Of a stretch of 31,209 nt of DNA, positions 23,601-31,209 are shown in pieces. The position numbers and the translations under genes are program-made. The stretch is from Deltaproteobacteria bacterium (GTDB lineage Bacteria > Desulfobacterota_B > Binatia > UBA9968): contig VBKY01000040.1 of NCBI GenBank assembly GCA_005879255.1, forward strand, positions 1 through 31,209, read 5' to 3'. Each line of letters starts with the position of its first letter. Positions within the stretch are counted from its first letter, which is position 1. Below the pieces are notes generated by a model. That model was not told the DNA's origin, searched no databases, and was given only the letters and a program-made list of their open reading frames with translations.

Positions 23601-24860
23601 TCATTGCGGTGTTCTCTCGGGTCGTCTGATTAAAAAAATCAAAACCGCCGAGACTACATAACTCGCAAAAAAAATCATGAAGATGGTCTGATAATTGCCG
23701 GCATAATCAAACGCAAGGCCCGCAAACAGTGCGCCCAGCCCAAGTCCGCCTTTGTGAAACGGATCGAGGACGCTGCTAATCGCGCCAAACGAACGGCGGC
23801 CAAAGTAGCGGGCGATGAGAACTTGCGTGAGGACCGCCGCGCCGCGGGCGTTCAAGCCGAACAATAGGGCGAAGATAAATGCCGGTACCGGCGCAACGAC
23901 TTGCGTCAAAAACGCCACAGTACCTGCTGCCAAAAGCATCGTCGTCACGTTGAGCCCGCGCGGACTTACGCGCTCCGCCAGCGCACCCCACAGACCATTG
24001 CCGAAGGCTCCGGCCAAAGCCATCACGCTCACGGCTCCCGCCGCCACTGCCGGCGCGATCTTTACGTCTGTAAAATACGCGGCCGCATGAAAAGCCGTAC
24101 CTCCGGTGCCAATAGCTGCCAAAAAAGTGCTCGCGACCAGTATCCACAGCGCGCTGGTGCGCATCGCTTCGCGGCGCGGCCAACTGTGTTCGCGCATGGA
24201 TTTTTTCATCGTTTCTGTCGTTAGTTCCAGCGGTGTTGTCTCGACCAACGGCGTAATACCATCTGGATACAGCCCCAGATCTTCGGGCTGCCGGCGCAGC
24301 AACACGACTCCGGGAATGACGACCATCACCCAGAGGGAAATTCCAAGCGCCAGAAAGGCGCTGCCCCATCCGTAATGAGTCACGAAAAACTGGTAGACGA
24401 GTGAGAGAGCAGCAGAGCCAAGCGGCGTCGCCATCGCAACCAATCCCATTGCGCGCGGACGTTTGATATGAAACCAATTGGTAACCGCGGTGAAAGAGAT
24501 CATCCCACGCAAAAGAAACTCAGTCAGCGCGCGGGCCGGAACAAAAGTCGCATAAAAGTGCCACGGCTCGGTGCTGAAACTCACGCCAATCGCCAGCAGC
24601 CCAACAAGCGCGCCGCCGAGCGGCAACAGAAACCGCGGGCCGAGGCGATCGGCAAGCGGCCCAAAGACCGGAGAAAGGCTACCGCCGAGCAGCGCTCCCA
24701 TCGTGATCGCGGCCGCAGTGAACGACCGGCTCCAACCCAAATCGTCGCTGATTGGCTTCAGCACCACGGCCATGGTGATATTGCTTACGCCGGCAGCCAA
24801 AATACCCGCCACCATCGTGATTGCAACGATGATCCAGCCGTAAAAGAATGGCAGCCTCAC
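23601..24860 (-). CDS. major facilitator superfamily transporter
   Basis: A 419-residue MFS protein with about twelve hydrophobic segments, starting RLPFFYGWIIVAITMVAG, an opening common in the oxalate/formate antiporter and monocarboxylate transporter-like branches. The loop between helices 2 and 3 reads GPLADRLGPRFL, a normal MFS signature, and LWGALAERVSPRG repeats it in the second half. A small organic acid is a reasonable guess for the substrate; the sequence does not name it. The start is GTG; an in-frame stop lies three codons upstream, so the protein cannot be longer. It stands alone and is divergent from the exported protein gene. Confidence 0.88.
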   Translation of the reverse strand: MRLPFFYGWIIVAITMVAGILAAGVSNITMAVVLKPISDDLGWSRSFTAAAITMGALLGGSLSPVFGPLADRLGPRFLLPLGGALVGLLAIGVSFSTEPWHFYATFVPARALTEFLLRGMISFTAVTNWFHIKRPRAMGLVAMATPLGSAALSLVYQFFVTHYGWGSAFLALGISLWVMVVIPGVVLLRRQPEDLGLYPDGITPLVETTPLELTTETMKKSMREHSWPRREAMRTSALWILVASTFLAAIGTGGTAFHAAAYFTDVKIAPAVAAGAVSVMALAGAFGNGLWGALAERVSPRGLNVTTMLLAAGTVAFLTQVVAPVPAFIFALLFGLNARGAAVLTQVLIARYFGRRSFGAISSVLDPFHKGGLGLGALFAGLAFDYAGNYQTIFMIFFASYVVSAVLIFLIRRPERTPQ

Positions 24861-25135
24861 CGCCGGTTACTCACCGGTACAAACAATGAAATTTCTTGAG
24901 GGACACGCGCTAAAGCGTGATAATCGTTAACATCGCTTCGAATCGTATAGCGGCAGCTCAGGCGTCTTGCAATGACGGTTCGGGACATTCCATCGGCGAA
25001 ATTCCAATGGCCAATGCTCCCTGGTTTGAGTGAATTTAGCCTGAAGGTTGGGCTTTTCTCGCGACATAGGATATTTTGCCTTGAAAACCCGGCAGGAAAT
25101 CGAAGCCGATCGCAACAGCATGTTAGTGCCTTAAC

Positions 25136-25140
25136 GGAGG
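25136..25140 (+). promoter_or_regulatory. Shine-Dalgarno sequence fixing the start of the large exported protein
   Basis: GGAGG, eight bases before the ATG at 25149. The frame is open back to 24972, but this site and the signal peptide that follows show that 25149 is the start. The 288-base gap before it (24861-25148) shows no gene and only weak promoter-like sequence. Confidence 0.65.
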
Positions 25141-25148
25141 ATCCTGCG

Positions 25149-27281
25149 ATGACGAAGACGACGAATCGCCGGCTACAATTTATCATTTCGATCCTCGTCA
25201 GTATGGCCGTGCTCGCTTGTTTTGCGCCGGCCGTGAAATCCCAATCGGAAGAGCCGGAGGGCCGGTTGATTGCGCCAAGACGCTTGCATCCGAGATTACA
25301 GAGAGAAGGAAAGCTCCCAAAGCAGACGGAAGGCGCGGCGCGCAACCAAATGGCGCCGTCGGATCTTGAATCTCCCAGGTCACCGCCAACGGACAACTTA
25401 GGGATTGCCAAAGGGTTCGCCGGCATTGCATTTCCTAACAGTTTTGGCTCCGTGCCGCCCGACACTATAGTCGCCACTGGTCCGGCTCATATCGTCGAGG
25501 TGACCAATACCACCATCGGTTATTACAGCCGAGTAACAGGCAAACGCCTCTTCATTCAGGATCTCTTTCTTTTCTTTGCTCCCGCTGGAGCCGTAAAATT
25601 CGCTTTTGATCCTGTAGTGACCTATGACGATATCGCGCAACGATTCGTTGTCGCGATGATTGACGAAGACGACACGCTAGAAAAGGGCTTCCTGCTGTAT
25701 GCGGTCTCTAACAGCTCCAATCCACTCGACGGATTCTCCGAAATGCACCGAATTGACATCACGGAAAACGGCGTAGTGTTGGATGAGCCCGTGCTGCCCG
25801 ACTTCACCAGGATGGGCTGGAACGCCGACGCTCACGTCATCACCCTCAACATGTTTGGCGCCGACAGCGAGACCTTTGATCATGTCAGCGTCATTGTAAT
25901 TGACAAAAGTACAGCGCTCGACAGTAATCCAGCAACGTTGGCCTTTTCGCAAACCGATCGCGACCCTGTTGATTTTACCCTGATGCCGGCGGTGATGCAC
26001 GGATCGGTTAGCGGTGATCCGATGTGGTTTGTCATGGAGTCGGGCGACGCGCTCGGCTCCGCTATACGGGTCGTGAAAATGATCGACGTTCTTGATTCTC
26101 CGACTTTTACTGACACGGACCTAAGCGTAGGCGCTTACGTCTTCCCACCCAATGCCGATCAACCGGGAAGCGGCAGCTTTGGGCGCATTCAAACCAACGA
26201 CTCGAGCATTATTAGCGCGGCATGGCGCAACGACCGCCTTTTCGCCGCCCACAGCATCGGTCTTCCCTCCACGGCTCAATCGCATGTGCGCTGGTATGAA
26301 TTCGATAGCTCGGGCTCTTCACCGAGTCTTACCCAGCAGGGAACCATCGATCCCGGCGTGGGTATTCACACCTATTACCCCTCCATCGAAATCGCGCCCA
26401 ACGGCGATGTCGGTATGACCTTCATGCAGTCGTCAAGCACGCAATTCATGTCGATGTATGTGACAGGACAAAATTCGGCAAATCTCCCAGGGCAAATGCG
26501 CACTCCTATTCTGGCCCAGGCCGGTCTCCGCACTTATCGAGCTTTCGACTGCGTCATCGGTACTATCTTTGTCGATGATTGCCGCGCCGGCGACTATAGC
26601 GGGATCTCGATAGATCCAAATTTTTCCAACATGTTCTGCGCGGCCAATGAATATGCCACCTCAAAAGGCTCCAACAACTGGGGCACCTGGATCACCTGCT
26701 TCGCCATCGGCATCCATGATCTGGCTGTGACCGGCATCGTCGCTCCGGCCACTGTCAAAGGAACAGCAGCAATAAGCGCAGCCGTCACCGTGACCATTCA
26801 AAACCGAAGCGATCACAACGAGACGATTACTCCAACGAGTTTGGACAACGGAATAAGCACCGGGCTGGTGCGACTGAATGTCAGCGTAGCGGACAATAAT
26901 TCAGCGCAGTGCCAACCTCCGGCCGTCGCTCTCAACGCGGCGAAGAATGCCGCAATATTCGGCAGCAGCGGATCGAAGGCTCTCGCGCCGAAACAGACCA
27001 TGAGCGTCGGTTATTTGGTCACCTTGCAATGCACAAACCCTCTGCCCGCCAACTCTGCCGATGCCACTCGCGGCGACTACAGCTACTCGGCCACCGTGCA
27101 ACATGATGTGCTCGATGGCTCCGCGGATATTCATGATGAAGACGATGTCTGCCCGCGCGATGCCCTGCCCGGAGGGATCGATTCACTGCCGCCACCCAAA
27201 GGTATTACCGACAAAGGTTGCGGCGCCAAAAAACCCGATCGCACACTGGGAGCTCCGGTTGTTACAAATGTAGTGCTCTGA
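25149..27281 (+). CDS. large exported protein, probable beta-propeller with C-terminal Ig-like domain
   Basis: A 710-residue exported protein of unknown role. The N-terminus (RRLQFIISILVSMAVLAC) is a signal peptide; VLAC with Cys24 might be a lipobox, or cleavage may follow AVKS. From about residue 85 the text resembles secreted propeller-like proteins: PPDTIVATGPAHIVEVTNT, VVTYDDIAQRFVVAMID, and the CRAGDYSGISIDP segment (residues 478-490), close to the GDYSG motif of sialidase-like surface proteins. After residue 520 a CARDB/Ig-like domain starts (IHDLAVTGIVAPATVKG). The C-terminal tail is Pro/Gly-rich. No catalytic residues can be named. The gene is monocistronic. Confidence 0.75.
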   Translation: MTKTTNRRLQFIISILVSMAVLACFAPAVKSQSEEPEGRLIAPRRLHPRLQREGKLPKQTEGAARNQMAPSDLESPRSPPTDNLGIAKGFAGIAFPNSFGSVPPDTIVATGPAHIVEVTNTTIGYYSRVTGKRLFIQDLFLFFAPAGAVKFAFDPVVTYDDIAQRFVVAMIDEDDTLEKGFLLYAVSNSSNPLDGFSEMHRIDITENGVVLDEPVLPDFTRMGWNADAHVITLNMFGADSETFDHVSVIVIDKSTALDSNPATLAFSQTDRDPVDFTLMPAVMHGSVSGDPMWFVMESGDALGSAIRVVKMIDVLDSPTFTDTDLSVGAYVFPPNADQPGSGSFGRIQTNDSSIISAAWRNDRLFAAHSIGLPSTAQSHVRWYEFDSSGSSPSLTQQGTIDPGVGIHTYYPSIEIAPNGDVGMTFMQSSSTQFMSMYVTGQNSANLPGQMRTPILAQAGLRTYRAFDCVIGTIFVDDCRAGDYSGISIDPNFSNMFCAANEYATSKGSNNWGTWITCFAIGIHDLAVTGIVAPATVKGTAAISAAVTVTIQNRSDHNETITPTSLDNGISTGLVRLNVSVADNNSAQCQPPAVALNAAKNAAIFGSSGSKALAPKQTMSVGYLVTLQCTNPLPANSADATRGDYSYSATVQHDVLDGSADIHDEDDVCPRDALPGGIDSLPPPKGITDKGCGAKKPDRTLGAPVVTNVVL

Positions 27282-27485
27282 TTACGTACGGCCAGGATTA
27301 TGACGCCCCAGAGCGAGTTGACGAAACGATACCCACTCGATTGGGATCTTGTTTGACGCACTCTTCCAGGCTTGTATCCGACGCTACTCCCTTGCTCGCG
27401 CATAATAACTTGACGTGAGTGGGCGCAGCGCTAATTTGCTGAATTGACGAAGAGCTCCATGCACAGCTGAAGCCGGTTCGGTCGT

Positions 27486-27514
27486 TTGACTCCCTTTCTT
27501 TGCCACAATACTAT
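27486..27514 (+). promoter_or_regulatory. sigma70-type promoter of the UbiD-family gene
   Basis: A -35 box TTGACT at 27486-27491 (5 of 6), a 17-base spacer and -10 TACTAT at 27509-27514 (4 of 6). Transcription would start near 27521, followed at once by GAGGAGG (27526-27532) and the ATG at 27538. The rest of the 256-base gap (27282-27485) shows no gene. Confidence 0.55.
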
Positions 27515-27537
27515 GATTAGAAATTGAGGAGGAATTC

Positions 27538-28968
27538 ATGGCCGACGTCACTGACATGCGAGGATACATCGAGATACTGGAACAGATGGGTGAATTGCGC
27601 CGCTTTGAAGGCGTAGAGTTGAAATCGGAAGTCGGTGCATTGACTGAGCGCGCGGCGGAAAATGAGGGCCCGGCGCTGCTATTCAGCAATTTCAAAAATT
27701 ATCCGCCCGGCTTTCGTGTGATCTCCAATGTCTTTCGCACTTGCAAACGCACGGGCCCGGCGATGGGCCTCAACGAAGAAAACGGCATTGATTTTCTCTA
27801 TACCTGGCGCAAAAAGCTAGCGGCGTACAAACCCGTGCCGGTCGAACACGTCGAGGGTGGACCGCTGCTTGAGAACCAGATGGCTGATAATGAAGTCGAT
27901 CTGTACAAATTTCCCACGCCGAGCTGGCATGATCTCGACGGCGGTCCCTATCTTGGCACCGGCTGTGGCGTGATCACGAAAGATCCCGAGACGGGAAAAC
28001 TCAACATCGGCACCTATCGGGTCATGGTCCAAGACAAGAATCATGTTTCGGTGAAAATGAACATGGGCAAGCACGGCCGCCTCGCTTTCGAGCGCGCGCG
28101 CGACGCCGGCAAGCCACTGCCCGTGGCGATCACGTTGGGCCAGGGACCGGCGATTTTTCTTGCGGCGCAGATGCCGCTGCCGCCGGATGTGAATGAATAC
28201 GAATTTGCCGGCTATCTCCAGGGCTCGCCCGTGCCGGTGGCGCGCGGCGCGGTGACGGGCCTACCGATTCCGGCGAACGCGGAAATTGTCCTTGAAGGCG
28301 AGATGCCGCCGATGAAAGACGAAGAGATGCCGAAAGAAGGACCGTTCGGCGAGTGGCCGGGATATTTCACAGACGCAAACGTCGGCGAGACGCCGGTCAT
28401 GGTAGTCAAGCGTGTCTGCTATCGCAACGATCCGATTATGCTCGGAGCGCCGCCGCTGAAACCGCCGGCAAGCTATTTGCCCATTCCGCTCGGCGCCGCG
28501 ACTCTATGGGAGCAGCTTGAGAAAGCCGGCATCCCAGAAGTCAAAGGCGTCTGGGGATTCGTCTACGGCGGCCAACCGGGACCGTTTACGGTAATCGCGA
28601 TCAAGCAGCGCTACGCGGGCCACTCGAAACAGGCTCTGCTCGTCGCTGCCGGCGCGCGCGCCGGCGCCTACGGCGGCAAATTCGTTGTCGTCGTCGACGA
28701 TGACATCGATATCACCAATCCCGCGGACGTCATCTGGGCCATCGCCACGCGCTGCCATGTGCGTGAGGATATCGACGTAGTCAAAGGCGTGTGGGCTTCG
28801 GTGTGTGAGCCGGCCCTCCCACCCCAAGAGCGCTCGCCGCGCGGCTATACCAGCGACCGCGTCTTGATCGACGCCTGCCGGCCTTTTAAATGGCTGGATC
28901 AGTTCCCGGCGGTCAATGCATTTACTAAGGATTTCAAAGACAAGATCGCCGGCAAGTACAAACTATAG
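27538..28968 (+). CDS. UbiD family decarboxylase
   Basis: A 476-residue member of the UbiD/Fdc1 family, whose enzymes use prenylated FMN to decarboxylate (or carboxylate) aromatic and alpha,beta-unsaturated acids. The catalytic triad is visible: Arg161 (IGTYRVMV), Glu267 and Glu272 (EGPFGE), spaced as Arg173, Glu277 and Glu282 are in Aspergillus Fdc1. The N-terminal cofactor-binding region and C-terminal domain are of normal length. UbiX, which makes the cofactor, is not in the window. A good promoter and Shine-Dalgarno sequence precede it. The substrate is unknown; the rest of the window gives only weak hints towards carboxylic-acid metabolism. Confidence 0.93.
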   Translation: MADVTDMRGYIEILEQMGELRRFEGVELKSEVGALTERAAENEGPALLFSNFKNYPPGFRVISNVFRTCKRTGPAMGLNEENGIDFLYTWRKKLAAYKPVPVEHVEGGPLLENQMADNEVDLYKFPTPSWHDLDGGPYLGTGCGVITKDPETGKLNIGTYRVMVQDKNHVSVKMNMGKHGRLAFERARDAGKPLPVAITLGQGPAIFLAAQMPLPPDVNEYEFAGYLQGSPVPVARGAVTGLPIPANAEIVLEGEMPPMKDEEMPKEGPFGEWPGYFTDANVGETPVMVVKRVCYRNDPIMLGAPPLKPPASYLPIPLGAATLWEQLEKAGIPEVKGVWGFVYGGQPGPFTVIAIKQRYAGHSKQALLVAAGARAGAYGGKFVVVVDDDIDITNPADVIWAIATRCHVREDIDVVKGVWASVCEPALPPQERSPRGYTSDRVLIDACRPFKWLDQFPAVNAFTKDFKDKIAGKYKL

Positions 28969-29068
28969 CAAGGTTTTTCTCAATTGCCGTGCATGAAGTA
29001 ATAATTGCTCGTAGCCGAACGTCAAAGTACTCAATGGGTCGATAGACGGCCGGAACAGGAGCCATTAT

Positions 29069-29710
29069 ATGGGCACGATTGAAGCTTTGAGTTTGGCGAT
29101 GGGCACCGCGTGGACTTCGGGGATCAATTTATATGCCACGGTGGCAGCATTGGGTATCGCCAGCCGGGCGGAAATGATCCAACTCCCTCCGGATCTCCAA
29201 GTGCTAGGCCACCCTGCGGTCATCGCCGTCGCCTGCGTCATGTATCTGATCGAATTCTTTGCCGACAAGGTCCCCTACGTCGATAGCGGTTGGGACGTGC
29301 TGCATACTTTTATTCGTGTGCCGGCGGGCGCAATTCTGGCGGCTCGCTCTTTGGGCGATATGAATCCGGCATTGGAGCTTGTCGCCATTCTCGCCGGCGG
29401 ATCGATCGCGCTGGCGGCCCACGGCACTAAAGCAGCGACGCGGCTCGCGATCAACGCGAGTCCGGAGCCTTTCAGCAATTGGATCGCGAGCGTCACCGAA
29501 GATATCACGGTCTTCGGCAGCATTTGGCTGATGTTCAACCATCCGGTCGTTATGATCATTTTGGTGTTGGGATTTCTCGCTCTGCTCGTCTGGATTGTGC
29601 CGAAGATTTTCCGGCTCGCCAAGCGCGGCTTTCAAGCACTGCGCAACAAGCTGCGTGGGGTCAAACCCGACCAGCCGGCGTCATCGGATCCTACGGCCTT
29701 GCCAACCTAG
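29069..29710 (+). CDS. DUF4126 family membrane protein
   Basis: A 213-residue integral membrane protein with about five hydrophobic segments. It shows the family features: SGINLYATVAALGIASR near residues 17-33, VMYLIEFFADKVPYVDSGWD near 57-76, and SIALAAHGTKAATRLAINASPEPFSNW near 111-137. The function of the family is unknown. The C-terminal tail (KRGFQALRNKLRG) is basic and probably cytoplasmic. AGGAG lies before the start. It follows UbiD by 100 bases and precedes HemQ by 51, all on one strand. Confidence 0.88.
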   Translation: MGTIEALSLAMGTAWTSGINLYATVAALGIASRAEMIQLPPDLQVLGHPAVIAVACVMYLIEFFADKVPYVDSGWDVLHTFIRVPAGAILAARSLGDMNPALELVAILAGGSIALAAHGTKAATRLAINASPEPFSNWIASVTEDITVFGSIWLMFNHPVVMIILVLGFLALLVWIVPKIFRLAKRGFQALRNKLRGVKPDQPASSDPTALPT

Positions 29711-29761
29711 TCTTTGAGAGTGACCGGCGGAGACGAAATCAGCAAAAATTCAACGGACAAG

Positions 29762-30622
29762 ATGGAACAGCAACCGACGCCTCAAACACACGGTGAGCTT
29801 CCGGCAACCCCACTCACGCTCGACGGCTCCTACATCTTGCATCAAATGTTTCGCATCCGATGGGCGGCATGGCGCGCTCTGGGTTCATCACAACAGAAAC
29901 ATATTCTTACTCACGCCACAGCGATGTTCGGCGAGATGGAGCAGAACAAACAGGAGGCCACGAGTTTGTTCTCCACGTTGGGGCACAAAGCCGATCTCAT
30001 GCTCGTCCACTTCCGCAAGAGCTTGGATGCGCTGAACGATGCCGAGCTGACCGTCGCCCAGTCAGAGCTATGTGAATACCTTGATCCAAGCACTTCTTAT
30101 CTTTCGGTGGTCGAACTGGGTCTCTACGAAGCTTCGGTGAAACTCTATTCGGAATTGACCGGCAGGGGATTGCGGCCGGGGACGGGAGAATGGAACAGTG
30201 AAGTGGAAGCGGAATTGGCCAAGCAGCGCGAAGCCGCCGCGCCGCGCCTCTGGCCGGAGATCCCGCAACGCCGGTATCTGTGTTTTTATCCGATGAACAA
30301 GTTTCGCGGCGAGCACAGGAACTGGTACGGCGAACCGATTCGCGAGCGCCAACGCATGATGCGCGAGCATGGCATGATCGGCCGCCACTACGCCGGCCGC
30401 GTCACGCAAATCATCTCCGGCTCCATCGGTTTCGATGATTGGGAATGGGGCGTCGATCTGTTTGCCGACGATCCGCTGGTGTTCAAGAAACTAGTCTATG
30501 AAATGCGCTTCGACGAAGCCAGCGCGGTTTACGGTTTGTTCGGCGCTTTCTTTGTCGGTCTGCGCTTTCCCGCAACCCAGCTGCAAAGCTTGCTCAGCGG
30601 CAAGACGCCGAGCTTTACCTAA
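29762..30622 (+). CDS. hemQ: coproheme decarboxylase, chlorite dismutase family (HemQ/ChdC)
   Basis: A 286-residue chlorite-dismutase-fold protein. HemQ/ChdC performs the last step of the coproporphyrin-dependent heme pathway, oxidatively decarboxylating coproheme to heme b. The key residues are present with the spacing of the Staphylococcus aureus enzyme: Tyr176 and Lys180 in YPMNK (Tyr145/Lys149 there) and heme-ligand His203 in MREHGMIGR (His172 there). Then comes GRVTQIISGSIGFDDWEWGVDLF, the family signature. The first 90 residues are less conserved. TTG at 29714 and GTG at 29720 keep the frame open upstream; I use ATG at 29762, although its ribosome site is weak. Confidence 0.9.
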   Translation: MEQQPTPQTHGELPATPLTLDGSYILHQMFRIRWAAWRALGSSQQKHILTHATAMFGEMEQNKQEATSLFSTLGHKADLMLVHFRKSLDALNDAELTVAQSELCEYLDPSTSYLSVVELGLYEASVKLYSELTGRGLRPGTGEWNSEVEAELAKQREAAAPRLWPEIPQRRYLCFYPMNKFRGEHRNWYGEPIRERQRMMREHGMIGRHYAGRVTQIISGSIGFDDWEWGVDLFADDPLVFKKLVYEMRFDEASAVYGLFGAFFVGLRFPATQLQSLLSGKTPSFT

Positions 30623-30673
30623 CACACGGTAGATCAAATCGGCTCAATCCCCCATAGCCGCCGCGGAGGATAT

Positions 30674-31207
30674 ATGCGACTAAAAGATAAAGTCACCATC
30701 ATCACGGGCGCCGCCCATGGCATTGGGAAAGCGTATGCCAGGCGCTTCGCCGAAGAAGGTGCCCATGTCGTCGTCGCCGACATCGACGGCGAAGGCGGTG
30801 AAGCGACAGCGAAAGCCATCACGGATTCTGGCGGATCGGCATGGGCCCGCACGACCGACGTTCGAAACTTCCCGAACGTTGAGGGACTGATACGGGAAAC
30901 GAAACAAAAATTCGGTCGCGTCGACGTGCTGCTGAACAACGCGGCTATTTATGTCACGCAAGAACTTTGGAAGGGTCCGGTGGAAGACCTTGCGCTGGAC
31001 GAATGGGACCGTGTCATCGAAGTAAACTTAAAAGGCGTGTTTCTTTGCAGCAAGGCCGCAATCCCGATCATGAAGCAGCAAAGAAGCGGCAAGATCATCA
31101 ACATCGCCTCGGGAACATTCTTCAGCGGCTCCGGCAATATGCCGCACTACACGACGGCGAAAGGCGGCGTGGTCGCGCTCACGCGGGTAATGGCCCGGCA
31201 GCTGGGG
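30674..31207 (+). CDS. short-chain dehydrogenase/reductase, 3' end beyond the window
   Basis: The first 178 residues of a classical SDR; the frame is open to the right edge. It has the cofactor motif TGAAHGIG (residues 11-18), Asp37 (VVADID), which favours NAD over NADP, NNAAIY near residue 88, and a complete catalytic set: Ser146, Tyr159 and Lys163 (YTTAK). GCGGAGGA lies just before the ATG. Unlike the dehydrogenase at 10052 its active site is orthodox. It may belong with the HemQ gene 51 bases upstream; the substrate is unknown. Confidence 0.93.
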   Translation, partial: MRLKDKVTIITGAAHGIGKAYARRFAEEGAHVVVADIDGEGGEATAKAITDSGGSAWARTTDVRNFPNVEGLIRETKQKFGRVDVLLNNAAIYVTQELWKGPVEDLALDEWDRVIEVNLKGVFLCSKAAIPIMKQQRSGKIINIASGTFFSGSGNMPHYTTAKGGVVALTRVMARQLG

Positions 31208-31209
31208 GA

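Noticed and set aside
23881..23892. 12-base palindrome GCCGGTACCGGC in the MFS gene
   Set aside because: Twelve bases are not unusual by chance in 31 kb of GC-rich sequence, and it is within coding sequence.
23776..24477. 233-codon minus-strand frame inside the MFS gene
   Set aside because: It is a second frame of the same DNA, with an Arg/Gly/Ser-rich translation lacking hydrophobic segments. The MFS frame is clearly the real one.
25048..25077. TTGGGC and TATTTT as a promoter for the large exported protein
   Set aside because: Only about half the -35 bases match and the spacing is 18. It is too weak to list, though some promoter must lie in this gap.
28648..28665. 18-base GC-only palindrome in the UbiD gene
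   Set aside because: It is an alternating CG run encoding Ala-Gly-Ala-Arg-Ala-Gly. Codon bias in GC-rich DNA explains it, so it was not listed as a structural element.
1..31209. CRISPR array, tRNA or rRNA genes, insertion sequences, phage genes, toxin-antitoxin pairs
   Set aside because: I looked through the gaps and the gene list for each and found no regularly spaced repeats, cloverleaf, transposase, integrase or small paired genes.

Overview
This 31.2 kb window is ordinary, densely coding bacterial chromosome: 26 protein genes, two of them cut by the window edges. I see no rRNA, tRNA, CRISPR array, insertion sequence, phage or plasmid module, and no gene-free stretch longer than 300 bases. 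Several features suggest a metabolically versatile environmental bacterium of the kind assembled from soil or sediment (Desulfobacterota, Binatota, Methylomirabilota or Rokubacteria-like): NitT/TauT-type binding proteins, a TctA-type transporter, a UbiD decarboxylase, a molybdenum hydroxylase subunit, a family B DNA polymerase and a PAC2-family protein. That placement is an inference from gene content. No marker gene was compared.

Layout. 1-403: the end of a TrmI-type tRNA methyltransferase. 468-3850: a tightly packed operon for a NitT/TauT-family ABC importer (binding protein, ATPase, two permeases). 3868-4875: a second binding protein pointing back at the operon. 5048-5998: an NAD-dependent epimerase behind a good sigma70-type promoter. 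6083-7569 (minus): a PAC2-family protein overlapping a family 2 glycosyltransferase. 7737-11350 (plus): family B DNA polymerase, short-chain dehydrogenase and TPR protein. 11395-14289 (minus): aldehyde dehydrogenase followed by a class III aminotransferase, probably degrading an omega-amino acid such as GABA. 14572-16599 (plus): a TctA permease with a TctB-like C-terminal extension. 16583-20198 (minus): CCA-adding enzyme/HD protein overlapping a molybdopterin-binding hydroxylase subunit. 20258-20644 (minus): a single-domain response regulator. 20853-23494 (minus): an active/inactive pair of secreted M16 peptidases. 23601-24860 (minus): an MFS transporter. 25149-27281 (plus): a large exported protein of unknown role. 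27538-31209 (plus): UbiD decarboxylase, DUF4126 membrane protein, coproheme decarboxylase (HemQ/ChdC) and the start of another short-chain dehydrogenase.

The genes do not form one obvious new system; the window reads as small independent operons. The most notable points are in the 7.7-10.8 kb segment. The family B polymerase keeps its polymerase residues but has substitutions at two proofreading positions (His for the first Asp of Exo I, Cys for the Tyr of Exo III). Its gene also carries a perfect 16-bp inverted repeat with a 3-base loop. The dehydrogenase behind it has His where the catalytic Tyr is expected. Other points are the TctA-TctB fusion without a binding protein, an orphan molybdenum subunit, a TrmI/PAC2 pairing that hints at a bacterial proteasome nearby, and two non-coding inverted repeats that may be genome-wide repeat families.
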